Below, in pieces: positions 15,788 to 23,900 of a stretch of DNA of 51,432 nucleotides. Made by a program: the position numbers and the translations under genes. Positions within the stretch are counted from its first letter, which is position 1. The number at the start of each line of letters is the position of its first letter. This stretch comes from Candidatus Curtissbacteria bacterium RIFCSPLOWO2_02_41_11. Its GTDB lineage: Bacteria; Patescibacteriota; Microgenomatia; Curtissbacterales; GWA2-41-24. Where the stretch lies: positions 80,492-131,923 of the forward strand of contig MFBU01000005.1 of the NCBI GenBank assembly GCA_001775055.1, read 5' to 3'. The notes beneath the pieces were generated by a model. That model was not told the origin of the DNA. It saw nothing but the letters and a program-made list of their open reading frames with translations, and did not search any database.

Positions 15788-15952
15788 ATGAGAGAACAGG
15801 ATTTTGGGCCGAGAAGATTTGGAAGATCGACTGAGGAAGCTGATTTTCACTAGGCAAGATTTGAGGCAATTCAAGCTTTTTTAATCGAGTCGAAGGTTCC
15901 TATCGAAGAAGTTATCTTACCGGCTACTTCGCGACACCGTTCTAGACGCTTT
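15788..15952 (+). pseudogene. 5' end of the M23/CAP gene interrupted by an in-frame TAG
   Basis: ATG 15788 opens MREQDFGPRRFGRSTEEADFH and stops at TAG 15851-15853. The same frame then stays open (ARFEAIQAFLIESKVPIEE... SRHRSRRFLLV) into the 579-aa ORF. No ATG, GTG or TTG lies between the TAG and TTG 15953, and the twin-arginine-like SRRFLLV lies before that TTG. The TAG therefore looks like a nonsense mutation, a base-call error or a readthrough site. Confidence 0.65.
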
Positions 15953-17692
15953 TTGTTAGTGACTGGTCCGTTTGCTGCGGCTGCGTTGAGTTTGGCGCCA
16001 ATTTGCGGCGGAAACGGCGGGGGAGAAGAAACGGCTACGCCAACTGCCACCCCGAAAGTCGAGAAACCGCTTGACCCCAGACATTTTTTAGATCTGCCTT
16101 TCCCTTCCAGTCGGGAAATGAAATTGGTTCAAGGGTGGATTTATGAAGGGCGTGAAGTTCCAGACGGCACTGAGCACAGAGCAATCGATTTTGTAGAGGG
16201 AACAGATCCTAACCAGTCTTCTACTTGGAAAAATTTCCCAATTCTGACTGCAGCAGGAGGCTTTGCCTGCCAATCATCTTTTGAATCAAAAACTTATGGC
16301 AGAGATTATACAGTTAGAGTTATCCACCCCAATGGTTATGAGACACGTTATCTTCATCTAAAAAGTGGGTCAACCCCCAATGACATGCCGGATTGCTCTG
16401 TTGATAAAAAAGACTGGGAGCCAGTTGAGCGAGGCGAACAAATTGGTGAAGCTGGCGATTCGGGAACAAACCCGGGCTGGGATCATCTCCATCTTGAAGT
16501 AAGAGATCAGTCTGGTGAACCTGTTGACCCTTATGATATATATGGCAGAAAGGGATTATACCCTGACCCAAATTTTACTAACGGCAAGACTTGCGGGCCA
16601 GAATATTTATGGACTTATTGCCCAACCGGCCAAGTTTTAGGCGAAGCCACCACGGCTACTCCCGAGGCAATTGAAGGAGTGAATCGCGAATTTGGTCTGG
16701 CACTTGTTCAGGCGATTAATGATTTAAGGAATTTGAGAAAATTAGCTGCCTGGGACGTAAATTCAACTCTTACCAAAATAGCCGAAGAGTATAGCCAATA
16801 CTTGATGGATCGAAAAGTTTATGATGTGGTAAATCAGGTGCCTGAGGAGGTTAAGAAAGAAGTTATAGACAATTTAGTTAGCATCAATGGTTATGAAGGC
16901 GAATTTGACGTAACTTTTGTGCCAGGGCAATTTAGCCCGGATCCTTCAGAAGCCAAGTCGACTTTTCATAATGGTTGGGGGGAATCGCCTGAAATGGACA
17001 ATATATTTCTTAATCCTGACTTTGATGAAGTGGGAGTGGGATGTATCTTTCAAGAATATGAGGAGGGAACAAATGGCGTTTGTGTGGTAGTTGCTGGGGG
17101 GCCAAAAGAATATATCACAGAAACTGCAACTCCCAAGCCAACAGCGACAGTTGAGGTGACCCCAACCCGCAAAGAATTAATTAAACAAAAGTTTCAAGAA
17201 GCGGAGGATAAAGCAAGGCATTTTGTTGATTTGTTACTTGCGGGAACAGGCGAGAGTTTACAAGAGGCTTATGCAATGCAAGTGCCGGATAACCTTCGAG
17301 GAGAGTATGGCTCTTATGTGTTGGGCATCTTTGGCAGTTACGGGACTGTCGATGACTTGACCACCTGTTCAAACCAAATGTGGCTTGGTGAATTTCAGAG
17401 ACCCGAATTTGTCCAGTGGCAGACAAGCGCCAAAGAAGATCTTACGGAGACTGATATATTAAATATTCAGCGAGGTTTAGCCGCGCGTGAACGCTATGTC
17501 ATCGGAGTCAATTATACCTACAGTGATTGGTTTATTGATTATGGGAGAGGCCCGTTCAGCGATTATGAATTTTTAGGAGATGACTCATACTTTGTTTTTG
17601 AAGATGTTAATGGAGAACTTTTGATTGCCAAAAATAACTTTTGTTTTAGAAGTCATCTGCAGATTCTTGCTGGTCAACCTTCGGATGAATAA
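15953..17692 (+). CDS. Secreted M23 (LytM) peptidase with CAP-like domain
   Basis: Visible domains: hydrophobic signal-like segment at the N-terminus; M23 metallopeptidase with zinc-ligand motifs HRAIDF (near residue 64) and HLHLEV (near 181) and the tract GETRY-type YETRYLHL; a CAP-like domain (LVQAINDLRNLRKLAAWD...NPDFDEVGVGC); a TPKPTATVEVTPT linker; and a C-terminal domain of about 150 aa that I do not recognise. It probably cleaves peptidoglycan cross-links outside the membrane. TTG 15953 is the ORF-track start but cuts into the signal peptide; see the interrupted 5' part. Confidence 0.8.
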   Translation: MLVTGPFAAAALSLAPICGGNGGGEETATPTATPKVEKPLDPRHFLDLPFPSSREMKLVQGWIYEGREVPDGTEHRAIDFVEGTDPNQSSTWKNFPILTAAGGFACQSSFESKTYGRDYTVRVIHPNGYETRYLHLKSGSTPNDMPDCSVDKKDWEPVERGEQIGEAGDSGTNPGWDHLHLEVRDQSGEPVDPYDIYGRKGLYPDPNFTNGKTCGPEYLWTYCPTGQVLGEATTATPEAIEGVNREFGLALVQAINDLRNLRKLAAWDVNSTLTKIAEEYSQYLMDRKVYDVVNQVPEEVKKEVIDNLVSINGYEGEFDVTFVPGQFSPDPSEAKSTFHNGWGESPEMDNIFLNPDFDEVGVGCIFQEYEEGTNGVCVVVAGGPKEYITETATPKPTATVEVTPTRKELIKQKFQEAEDKARHFVDLLLAGTGESLQEAYAMQVPDNLRGEYGSYVLGIFGSYGTVDDLTTCSNQMWLGEFQRPEFVQWQTSAKEDLTETDILNIQRGLAARERYVIGVNYTYSDWFIDYGRGPFSDYEFLGDDSYFVFEDVNGELLIAKNNFCFRSHLQILAGQPSDE

Positions 17693-17715
17693 ATAAATAC
17701 CAATTTCTCAAACGC

Positions 17716-17736
17716 TCTCTAAGGTCTGACCTTGGA
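17716..17736. repeat. AAGGTCTGACCTT hairpin
   Basis: CTCTAAGGTCTGACCTTGGAG is a near-perfect hairpin. The same core (AAGGTCAGACCTT) occurs at 47279-47291. No T-run follows, so it is not a clear terminator. Confidence 0.6.
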
Positions 17737-17752
17737 GAAGGGTTTTATGGGG

Positions 17753-17781
17753 TTGACGAAATAGTTTTTAGATTGTACAAT
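17753..17781 (+). promoter_or_regulatory. Promoter of the toxin-antitoxin operon
   Basis: TTGACG (17753-17758), a 17-nt spacer and TACAAT (17776-17781). TTGTACAA overlapping the -10 and a second TGTACA at the start codon (ATGTACAAG) form two palindromic half sites, a plausible operator for autoregulation by the antitoxin. Confidence 0.65.
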
Positions 17782-17798
17782 TCATTTGTAAATTTAAA

Positions 17799-18056
17799 AT
17801 GTACAAGACAGTCCGTTCCTCCATACTGCGAGAGAGTTTGTCAGAGATTTTAAAGTCTGTGGAAAAAGGCGAAAAGTTTTTAGTGACTAAGCGTGGTCAA
17901 CCGGTTGGCGGCATTGTTAATCTTGGCCTTTTTGAGGACATTTTGGCACTTTCGAGTCCTTCATTTACAAAATCTATTAAGAAATCAAGGGAAGAGTATA
18001 AAAAAGGCCAATATTTGACTTTAGATGAAGTAATCAAAGATTTGGAACTTGGGTGA
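17799..18056 (+). CDS. Phd/YefM (RelB-type) antitoxin
   Basis: 85 aa. The N-terminus MYKTVRSSILRESLSEILKSVEKGEKFLVTKRGQPVGGIV matches the Phd/YefM DNA-binding fold (short beta strand, helix with LSEIL, then the strand FLVTKRGQPVG). The charged C-terminal tail would bind the toxin. It lies directly upstream of a RelE-type toxin with a TGATG overlap, and a strong promoter with palindromic half sites precedes it. Confidence 0.88.
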   Translation: MYKTVRSSILRESLSEILKSVEKGEKFLVTKRGQPVGGIVNLGLFEDILALSSPSFTKSIKKSREEYKKGQYLTLDEVIKDLELG

Positions 18057-18307
18057 TGGCTTTTCGAGTTGTCTTGACCGCCAGAGCCAAAACAGATCTT
18101 GAAAAGCTTGATAGATTGATTCAAAAAAGAATTGTTAAAAAACTTCAATTTTTTGCACAAGACCCATTGAATTACTGCGAAAAGTTATCTGATCCGACAA
18201 TTGGCAGTTTTAGATTTAGGATTGGTACTTATCGGGTGATTTTTGATCTGGGGGGCGAGGATATTGTGATTTTGCGAATCGGCCACAGGAGAGAAATTTA
18301 CCGCTGA
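18056..18307 (+). CDS. RelE/ParE superfamily toxin
   Basis: 83 aa from ATG 18056, which overlaps the antitoxin stop (TGATG); GTG 18053 is an alternative. Typical features: FRVVLTARAKTDLEKLD, QKRIVKKLQFFAQDP, then SFRFRIGTYRVIFDL and VILRIGHRREIYR. Basic residues near the C-terminus (R in YRVIF, HRREIYR) fit an mRNA-cleaving RelE/YafQ-type toxin rather than a gyrase-acting ParE, but this cannot be settled here. Confidence 0.9.
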   Translation: MAFRVVLTARAKTDLEKLDRLIQKRIVKKLQFFAQDPLNYCEKLSDPTIGSFRFRIGTYRVIFDLGGEDIVILRIGHRREIYR

Positions 18308-18318
18308 AATTTCCCTAA

Positions 18319-18347
18319 TTGACAAAAACTATAGGAAGTGGTATTTT
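18319..18347 (+). promoter_or_regulatory. Promoter of the Tat-like secreted protein gene
   Basis: TTGACA (18319-18324), 17-nt spacer, TATTTT (18342-18347), about 33 nt before ATG 18381. Confidence 0.62.
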
Positions 18348-18380
18348 AGGGCAACTTAAATTTCCCCTGCCTAAGGTAAC

Positions 18381-19193
18381 ATGAGAGAAAGACCAATTGG
18401 CCCAGAAAAAGATTTAATTGAACAAGGTCTTGAGATAGCAACCAGCCGTCGAGGATTATTAAAACTCGGTGGTGCAGCAGGACTTGCACTAGTCGGCGTG
18501 GGACTAGATCGGCTGCTTAGATCATTTGGCTCAGGCCGCGCCGAGGCGCAAGCAGTTGATCCTGAATTTGATAAAAGAGAAATAGCCGAAAAGCTTTTTA
18601 TTCCAGGAAACAGGATTTTTAACAGCGATTTTGAATTAGCAAGAAGGATGTTTAATCGCCAGACGAGACAATGGGAGATAGTTGGGCCGGTTGGCTGGGA
18701 AGCAATTGGTGATGCCCATTATAACTACGGCGATAACAGCGGCTATTACAGTCGCAGTTCGGTTTCTACTGATTTAATTGCACGATCTGATCCTTTCATC
18801 GGGTGTACTTTTGAGCGTGGAATCTGGCAGTATTCAAGGCGGATTCCAATAAATCCCCGAATGACATACGAGCTTGCTTATGCGGCAAAACACAAAACAC
18901 TTTTATCGGGAAACGTCTTACATTCTTCCGAAGTAGCTATTTTTGACACACTCGATCCAAAAGCTGAGCCAATTTTTACGATCCAGCCTAATCCAAGTTC
19001 ACCGGTTGAGGATTATTACGTTTCTCATAAGGCTGTGACCGTTGGATCTAATGGTGAGCTGCCATGGCCAGAAGAGGCACGTTTTGTGGGAATTAAGTTA
19101 TTTGCTGGTGGTTTTGGCCCTTCTTGCCCCGATGGTGCAAAAGTTGCCGAAGTTTGGTACGACAACGTTTACTTTGGGCCGGTGAGGACGTAA
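18381..19193 (+). CDS. Secreted protein with twin-arginine-like signal
   Basis: 270 aa. TSRRGLLKLGGAAGLALVGVG near residue 22 is a twin-arginine-type signal followed by AEAQA, a likely cleavage site. The mature part (about 215 aa) resembles a beta-sandwich carbohydrate-binding module: FNSDFELARRMFNRQTRQW...GWEAIGDAHYNYGDNSGYYSR, ending VAEVWYDNVYFGPV. The exact family is not certain. Export as a folded protein would need TatABC, which is not in this window. Confidence 0.65.
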   Translation: MRERPIGPEKDLIEQGLEIATSRRGLLKLGGAAGLALVGVGLDRLLRSFGSGRAEAQAVDPEFDKREIAEKLFIPGNRIFNSDFELARRMFNRQTRQWEIVGPVGWEAIGDAHYNYGDNSGYYSRSSVSTDLIARSDPFIGCTFERGIWQYSRRIPINPRMTYELAYAAKHKTLLSGNVLHSSEVAIFDTLDPKAEPIFTIQPNPSSPVEDYYVSHKAVTVGSNGELPWPEEARFVGIKLFAGGFGPSCPDGAKVAEVWYDNVYFGPVRT

Positions 19194-19488
19194 GTAGGGG
19201 CTAGGAGGCTAGGGCCTAGCGTCTAGATAATGGTAAATAGTAAATAGAAAATAACTCCGAACAGGAAAGCTCTTCAAATTCTCATCAAGTAACAATTGGC
19301 AATTGACCCTTCGACCCATTCGGTTAACACTCAGGGTCGTACTGAGAACAGTCGAAGTACGACTTCGCTCAGGGCGGGCAAGTGACAAGGCCCAGAGAAT
19401 AGAGACTAGGGAATAGGCACTAGGGAATAGTAATTTCTATAAACTCTAATTTTCTTGCTAAAGGCTAAGTGACTAAGAAATAGTTTCT
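19194..19488. repeat. Repeat-filled intergenic region (CTAGGGA arrays and a TTCGAC...GTCGAA element)
   Basis: GCTAGGAGGCTAGGGCCTAG at the left, a TTGGCAATTGAC fragment, then CCCTTCGACCCATTCGG...CGACTTCGCTCAGGGCG with internal inverted pairing (CGTACTGAGAACAGTCGAAGTACG), then AGACTAGGGAATAGGCACTAG. No gene seen. Confidence 0.8.
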
Positions 19489-19517
19489 TGATTTCTTGAT
19501 TCATCCTCAGTAAAATA
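19489..19517 (+). promoter_or_regulatory. Promoter of hicB
   Basis: TTGATT (19489-19494), 17-nt spacer, TAAAAT (19512-19517), 7 nt before ATG 19525, so the mRNA is nearly leaderless. Confidence 0.6.
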
Positions 19518-19524
19518 GCCTCAT

Positions 19525-19791
19525 ATGCAAAAACAAGTTCTTAATTACAGAGTGATAATTGAACCGGAGAAGATGGGCAAAAAAACTGTTTACAATGCTT
19601 ATTGCCCTTCGCTGGGGGTTGCTGATTATGGCGATAGCGTTGAGCAAGTTTTAAAAAGCATTAAAGATGGAATTAGACTGGCAATAGAATGCTTAATCGA
19701 AGAAAAGAAAAAGGTTCCTAAGGATAATCTTGAAGACCAGTTGATCACCTCCGTAAGTGTAACCACCAATAAAATAGCTACTGCCTTGTGA
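19525..19791 (+). CDS. hicB: HicB family antitoxin
   Basis: 88 aa. LNYRVIIEPEKMGKKTVYNAYCPSLGVADYGDSVEQVLKSIKDGIRLAIECLIEE matches the HicB partial RNase H-like fold (Y..CP.LG....G.S.EEA..NI.E.I...). A short C-terminal extension follows instead of a full DNA-binding domain. The start of a truncated hicA overlaps its stop, so this antitoxin seems to have lost its active partner. Confidence 0.82.
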   Translation: MQKQVLNYRVIIEPEKMGKKTVYNAYCPSLGVADYGDSVEQVLKSIKDGIRLAIECLIEEKKKVPKDNLEDQLITSVSVTTNKIATAL

Positions 19792-19904
19792 AGAAACTTC
19801 CCCGCAATATCAGACCGGAACGATTATTAAAGACGCAAGGAACACTAGGGAAAATCCTTAAGCAGGCGCAAGTTTCCGTTGAGGAGCTGGAAAAGTATTA
19901 CTGA
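19788..19904 (+). pseudogene. hicA: hicA toxin with an internal in-frame deletion (38 aa, absent from the ORF track)
   Basis: GTG 19788 overlaps the hicB stop (TTGTGA). The peptide starts KKLPRNIRPERLLK, like the N-terminus of HicA, and continues directly into TQGTLGKILKQAQVSVEELEKYY, like the HicA C-terminus. The middle of the dsRBD-like fold, with the GSH catalytic histidine segment (about 30 residues), is missing. It should be inactive as an RNase. Confidence 0.72.
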
Positions 19905-20205
19905 CCTCCTCGACAAAGCTCAGCGAAGGCAAGGGACCAAGGGCTAGAGAATAGGGACTAGGGAATAGGGAATAGGGACTAGGGCTTATAGTAACAGATT
20001 GCTAATATAACTCCTGAATTCTAAGGTCATATCCAATAAAGCAAGTATAAGAAGTGAGGCGGTTAGGGTTACGAGGCCAGTTTCGTGAGGCGGTTACGTT
20101 TAGCGTTTTATTCACTCTAAACGCCTTACGCTAAACGATACGGGTTTCGTGACCGATTAACGCTAAACGACTCAAGGCTAGACTTAGGGGAGTTTTAACC
20201 ACATG
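19905..20205. repeat. Repeat-filled intergenic region with CTAGGGA array and CGTTTAGCGT element
   Basis: CTCCTCGACAAAGCTCAGCG follows the hicA remnant, then AGGGACTAGGGAATAGGGAA units. From about 20056 to 20172 an element with arms GGCGGTTACGTTTAGCGTT and AACGCCTTACGCTAAACGAT resembles 41142-41237. No gene seen. Confidence 0.8.
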
Positions 20206-20235
20206 TTGACAGTGGTTGCGGCTCTTGATTAGACT
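20206..20235 (+). promoter_or_regulatory. Promoter of the 233-aa membrane protein gene
   Basis: TTGACA (20206-20211), 18-nt spacer, TAGACT (20230-20235), followed by TAGGAGAT before ATG 20260. Confidence 0.55.
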
Positions 20236-20259
20236 GGGAGTAGGAGATAAAAATCTCTT

Positions 20260-20961
20260 ATGGTTCAGTCGCCTGTCCAAAACACGCCGCAAACTACGCC
20301 AGCCCCTTCGACAAGCTCAGGGCAAGCTCAGGGTCAACCACCTCCTGCACAGCCTTCCGTTCCTTCTACACCCTCTCAACCTTCTCAACCCTCTAAAACT
20401 TCCGTATCCTCCAAACCCTCTCAACCCTCTCAACCTTCTCAACCTTCTTTACCCTCTTTCCCTAAACCCAAACTTCCTCCCCTAAAGCTACCGCTTTTAT
20501 TAGCTCTGGTAGCCTTAATTGCGGTTGCTCTAGGAATATTTTTAGCCGTTGACAAAAGATTTTTTCAGAAGACCCAACCTTCACCTTCACCAAGCGCAGA
20601 AGACCATTCCAAACCGCCCGAGGAGAATATTTTTGGGGTCAATGGCAAAATTGTTTCAATTGATAAAGAAAAAAAGATTTTCGAAGTTATACCAACAATA
20701 CCTAATTGGAATAAACGCTGGTTGGTTAAGGTTGGAGAAGATACTATTTTAGCGGCCTTTTCTGATTATACGAAAACGACCGCTGCTCCTTTAACAGGAA
20801 ACAAGACATTTAGAGATCTTGCAAAGTCTGTACCCAGAAAACAGTTTGAAGATTACAGAGTAGGTGATAATGTTTACTTAATGGCTGCAGAGGGCCAAGA
20901 TTTTGCCAAAGAAATAGGTGTCTTTGAGCCTTTTGCCTTTCTATTGCAGAAGTCAAGATAA
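20260..20961 (+). CDS. Membrane protein with repeat-encoded Pro/Ser-rich N-terminal region
   Basis: 233 aa. Residues 1-75 are low complexity: TPAPSTSSGQAQGQP from a TTCGACAAGCTCAGGG element read in frame, then PSQPSQPSKTSVSSKPSQPS from CTTCTCAAC nonamers. One membrane helix at about 83-102 (LLLALVALIAVALGIFLAV), then an extracellular beta domain (FGVNGKIVSIDKEKKIFEVI...YRVGDNVYLMA). Family unknown. It is 8 nt upstream of the CARDB surface protein and probably cotranscribed. Confidence 0.65.
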   Translation: MVQSPVQNTPQTTPAPSTSSGQAQGQPPPAQPSVPSTPSQPSQPSKTSVSSKPSQPSQPSQPSLPSFPKPKLPPLKLPLLLALVALIAVALGIFLAVDKRFFQKTQPSPSPSAEDHSKPPEENIFGVNGKIVSIDKEKKIFEVIPTIPNWNKRWLVKVGEDTILAAFSDYTKTTAAPLTGNKTFRDLAKSVPRKQFEDYRVGDNVYLMAAEGQDFAKEIGVFEPFAFLLQKSR

Positions 20962-20969
20962 AAATATAA

Positions 20970-23900
20970 ATGAAGGTTGATAAAATTATACGCTTTGTTT
21001 GCATTGTCAAAGGAAGGTTAAGATTTTTCTTTTGGTTTTTATTTAGCTTTATTTTACTTTCCTTTTTAACTGTTATTTTGGAAAAACCCGTTCTTGCTAC
21101 GGATTATATTGGCAGTGTCGGGCGTTATAAAGATCCGGACCCAGCGCCTTACTGTGGTATACAAAAAATTAATTTTAATAATTTTTCGGTCTCCTCTCCT
21201 AGTTCTGGAAGCACATATGCTACAGAACAGTTTGTTTCTGTTAGTGCCGCTTGGATTATTGAAAATACTAATAATAATTGTGACGGATCTGGGGTGGCTA
21301 GGAAAATCACCCATGAAGCACAGGTAGAACTTAATGATGGTGTACATAATCCAATTTTGACGCCCCTCTATGGTTCCGTTCAATGGTCTGATGGTCTTAA
21401 AAGTTATGAAAGTAAACCATTTTCTAAATCTGGCAGCTTGCAGATTCCTAAGGATAGTAGTGTGTGGGCAACAGGTAGCAATCAACGTGCTGGAATTTTG
21501 AGTAACGTTTGGGTTGAGGGTTCTGGTTTAGCCAACATTTTTTTTGCAAATTATATTAATACTTATACCCCTGGCGGCGGGGGAGCGATAACAATTAACA
21601 AGGCCGAAGGACGCTGTGATAGTTACGGTAACCCGATTGTCCACCTTGAGTGGACTTCAACAACGGGTGATTCTTCCTATGACATCAGAAGAAATGACAT
21701 CCTCTATGCAGAGGCGGTTAATTCCCCTTGGAATTCAGCCGCCCAAAATTTTAATGAGCAACACAGTTGGGTGGTTCGCAGTAGATTAGACACTAATATA
21801 CAAGCGGAAAGGCTGGTAACTACGCCTAGTAGCTGTGGCGGGGGAGTAGCTGTAACTATCACCACGGCCGAAGGACGTTGCGATGGTTCTAATAACCCGA
21901 TTGTCCACCTGGAGTGGACTTCAACAACGGGTGATTCCAAATATGCCATCAAAAAGATAAATCCTAGTAACGGGACAGAAGTCGGGGCAACAGAAGGGAC
22001 CTCTCCCTGGGATTCGGGCGCCCAAGGCTTTAATGAGACGTACACTTGGGTGGTTCGCAGTGAATTAGACTCTACTATAGAAGATCGGGAGTCAGTAACT
22101 ACGCGTAGTAGCTGCGCTGGAGGAGGCAACCCGGATCTGACTGTGTCTATGTCTTTAAACAAATCTTATTATTCGCCGGGTGAAACCGCAACCGCCACTA
22201 TTACCATTAGAAACAGCGGTGATGGAAACGCTGGAGGAGGTTTCAATACCCATTTTTATTATACAAATGGTTGGGAGAATCTCTCGACACCGGATCCTGT
22301 ATGCCCTCAGGAGGGCAACGTTGATCACCATAATGATGACCTTGTTTCAGGCGCAACTGATACGTATTACCCCACTTTTACAGTACCGACCTCTGATGGC
22401 CAGTATACAGCGCGAGCGTTTGCCGATGTCTTTTGTGCAATTAGCGAATCCAATGACAGCAATAATGTCGGTAGTCGTGATTATTATGTTTCATCGGTAA
22501 CTCCTGAGGTCGGTATTCAAGTTTTTTACGACAAAGATGTGAACGGTTTACTTGATGCTGGTGAGAGCTTTAACGACAGCGGTAATTCAGCTTTCTCATC
22601 ATCAATTGCCACAGTTACCTTAAACGGTACATCTGTTTCGCTAGATGCGTATGGTACGAGTGGGCAAGATGTTACATTCGGTACTCAAAGAGCTAGGATA
22701 ACTACAAGTGCGCCTTGGGGTCCCACCAACTGGTCAAATCAAGACGCCTATTATTATCCGAATGTATATGGGCCTTATCCTTATTCATCCCGTACAGCCA
22801 CATCCGGTACAGCCACAGCAAGCTTGTTACCGCCCAATGACGGTATTTACTTTTATCTAGGGATTAATGTACCGCCGCCTTCGACCCCGGCCAATCTTTC
22901 GGCAACACCAAGCTGCAATGGGGCTAATTCGCAAATTACTTTTAGCTGGAGGGATTCAACAGGGGAGACCGGTTATTGGTTGGATGTGAGCACTGACTCA
23001 AATTGGGCGTCATGGGGCTACATTTCACGGCCGGCAAGTTCTACTACTCCAGTCACCTTCACCTGGGATTCTACGACAACGCTTTCAACTACTAATGGCG
23101 GGCCGACTGTAATTGCCAATAATACCCCCTACTACTGGCGGGTGCAGGCAGTTAATGCAGGTGGTGGCAGCCCCCATGTCTATCCGTACAATAAGCTTAT
23201 CCCGCCGGGTGATATCGGCAGCAATCCGCCTGATAGCACCAAAGTGCCTGTGGTGACTTTAGACTGTCCGCTCAAGCCGGATTTGACCGTATCTGCGTTT
23301 GCGATGCCTAACGGTAATTTGGGGCAAACAGTTAACGCTTCAGTGACTGTCAGAAACAATGCCGGTGCTGTAGTACCTACCGGTACTACTTTTGAAGTGT
23401 CCATTAAACTTGATAGCAGCACGATGGACTGCAGTTCCCAAAAAGATGCCACAAAGACAGTCACTTTAACTACACCTTGGGCTCAAAATACTAATTTGGC
23501 GGCCTTGACAATTCCGGTAACTATGAGGGGAACACTTGGGCTTAGTAAGACGGCAGTGGCCATGGTTGATTCCCAAGGAACTCCTCCGAACTGTACAATT
23601 GCTGAAACCAATGAGACCAATAATACCCGAACCGATCCTTATGCTCTTTACGGTTTTGACCTGACGGTAACTGGTTCCTTAGCCGGTGCACCATTTACAA
23701 CAGTTAGCCCAGGCGATACACTTAGTGGGACTCTCACAGTGACAAATCAAGCTCCTCCCGCAAACATGAATTCCCCTGCGACTGCTGTAGGTGTTTGGCC
23801 CGGTTTAACATCAACTGAAAGTGCGTTGCCGACCTGCCCAAGTCCGCCAGGCAGTGGATCAATTCCACCATCAGGAGTTACTTATTCCACAGGCTATTTC

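Noticed and set aside
15851-15853. Evidence for a recoded genetic code (UAG or UGA as sense)
   Set aside because: TAA, TAG and TGA all end well-defined genes in this window (argS TGA, metallophosphoesterase TAA, mreB TAG), and glycine is encoded by GGN. One in-frame TAG is better explained by mutation, error or local readthrough.
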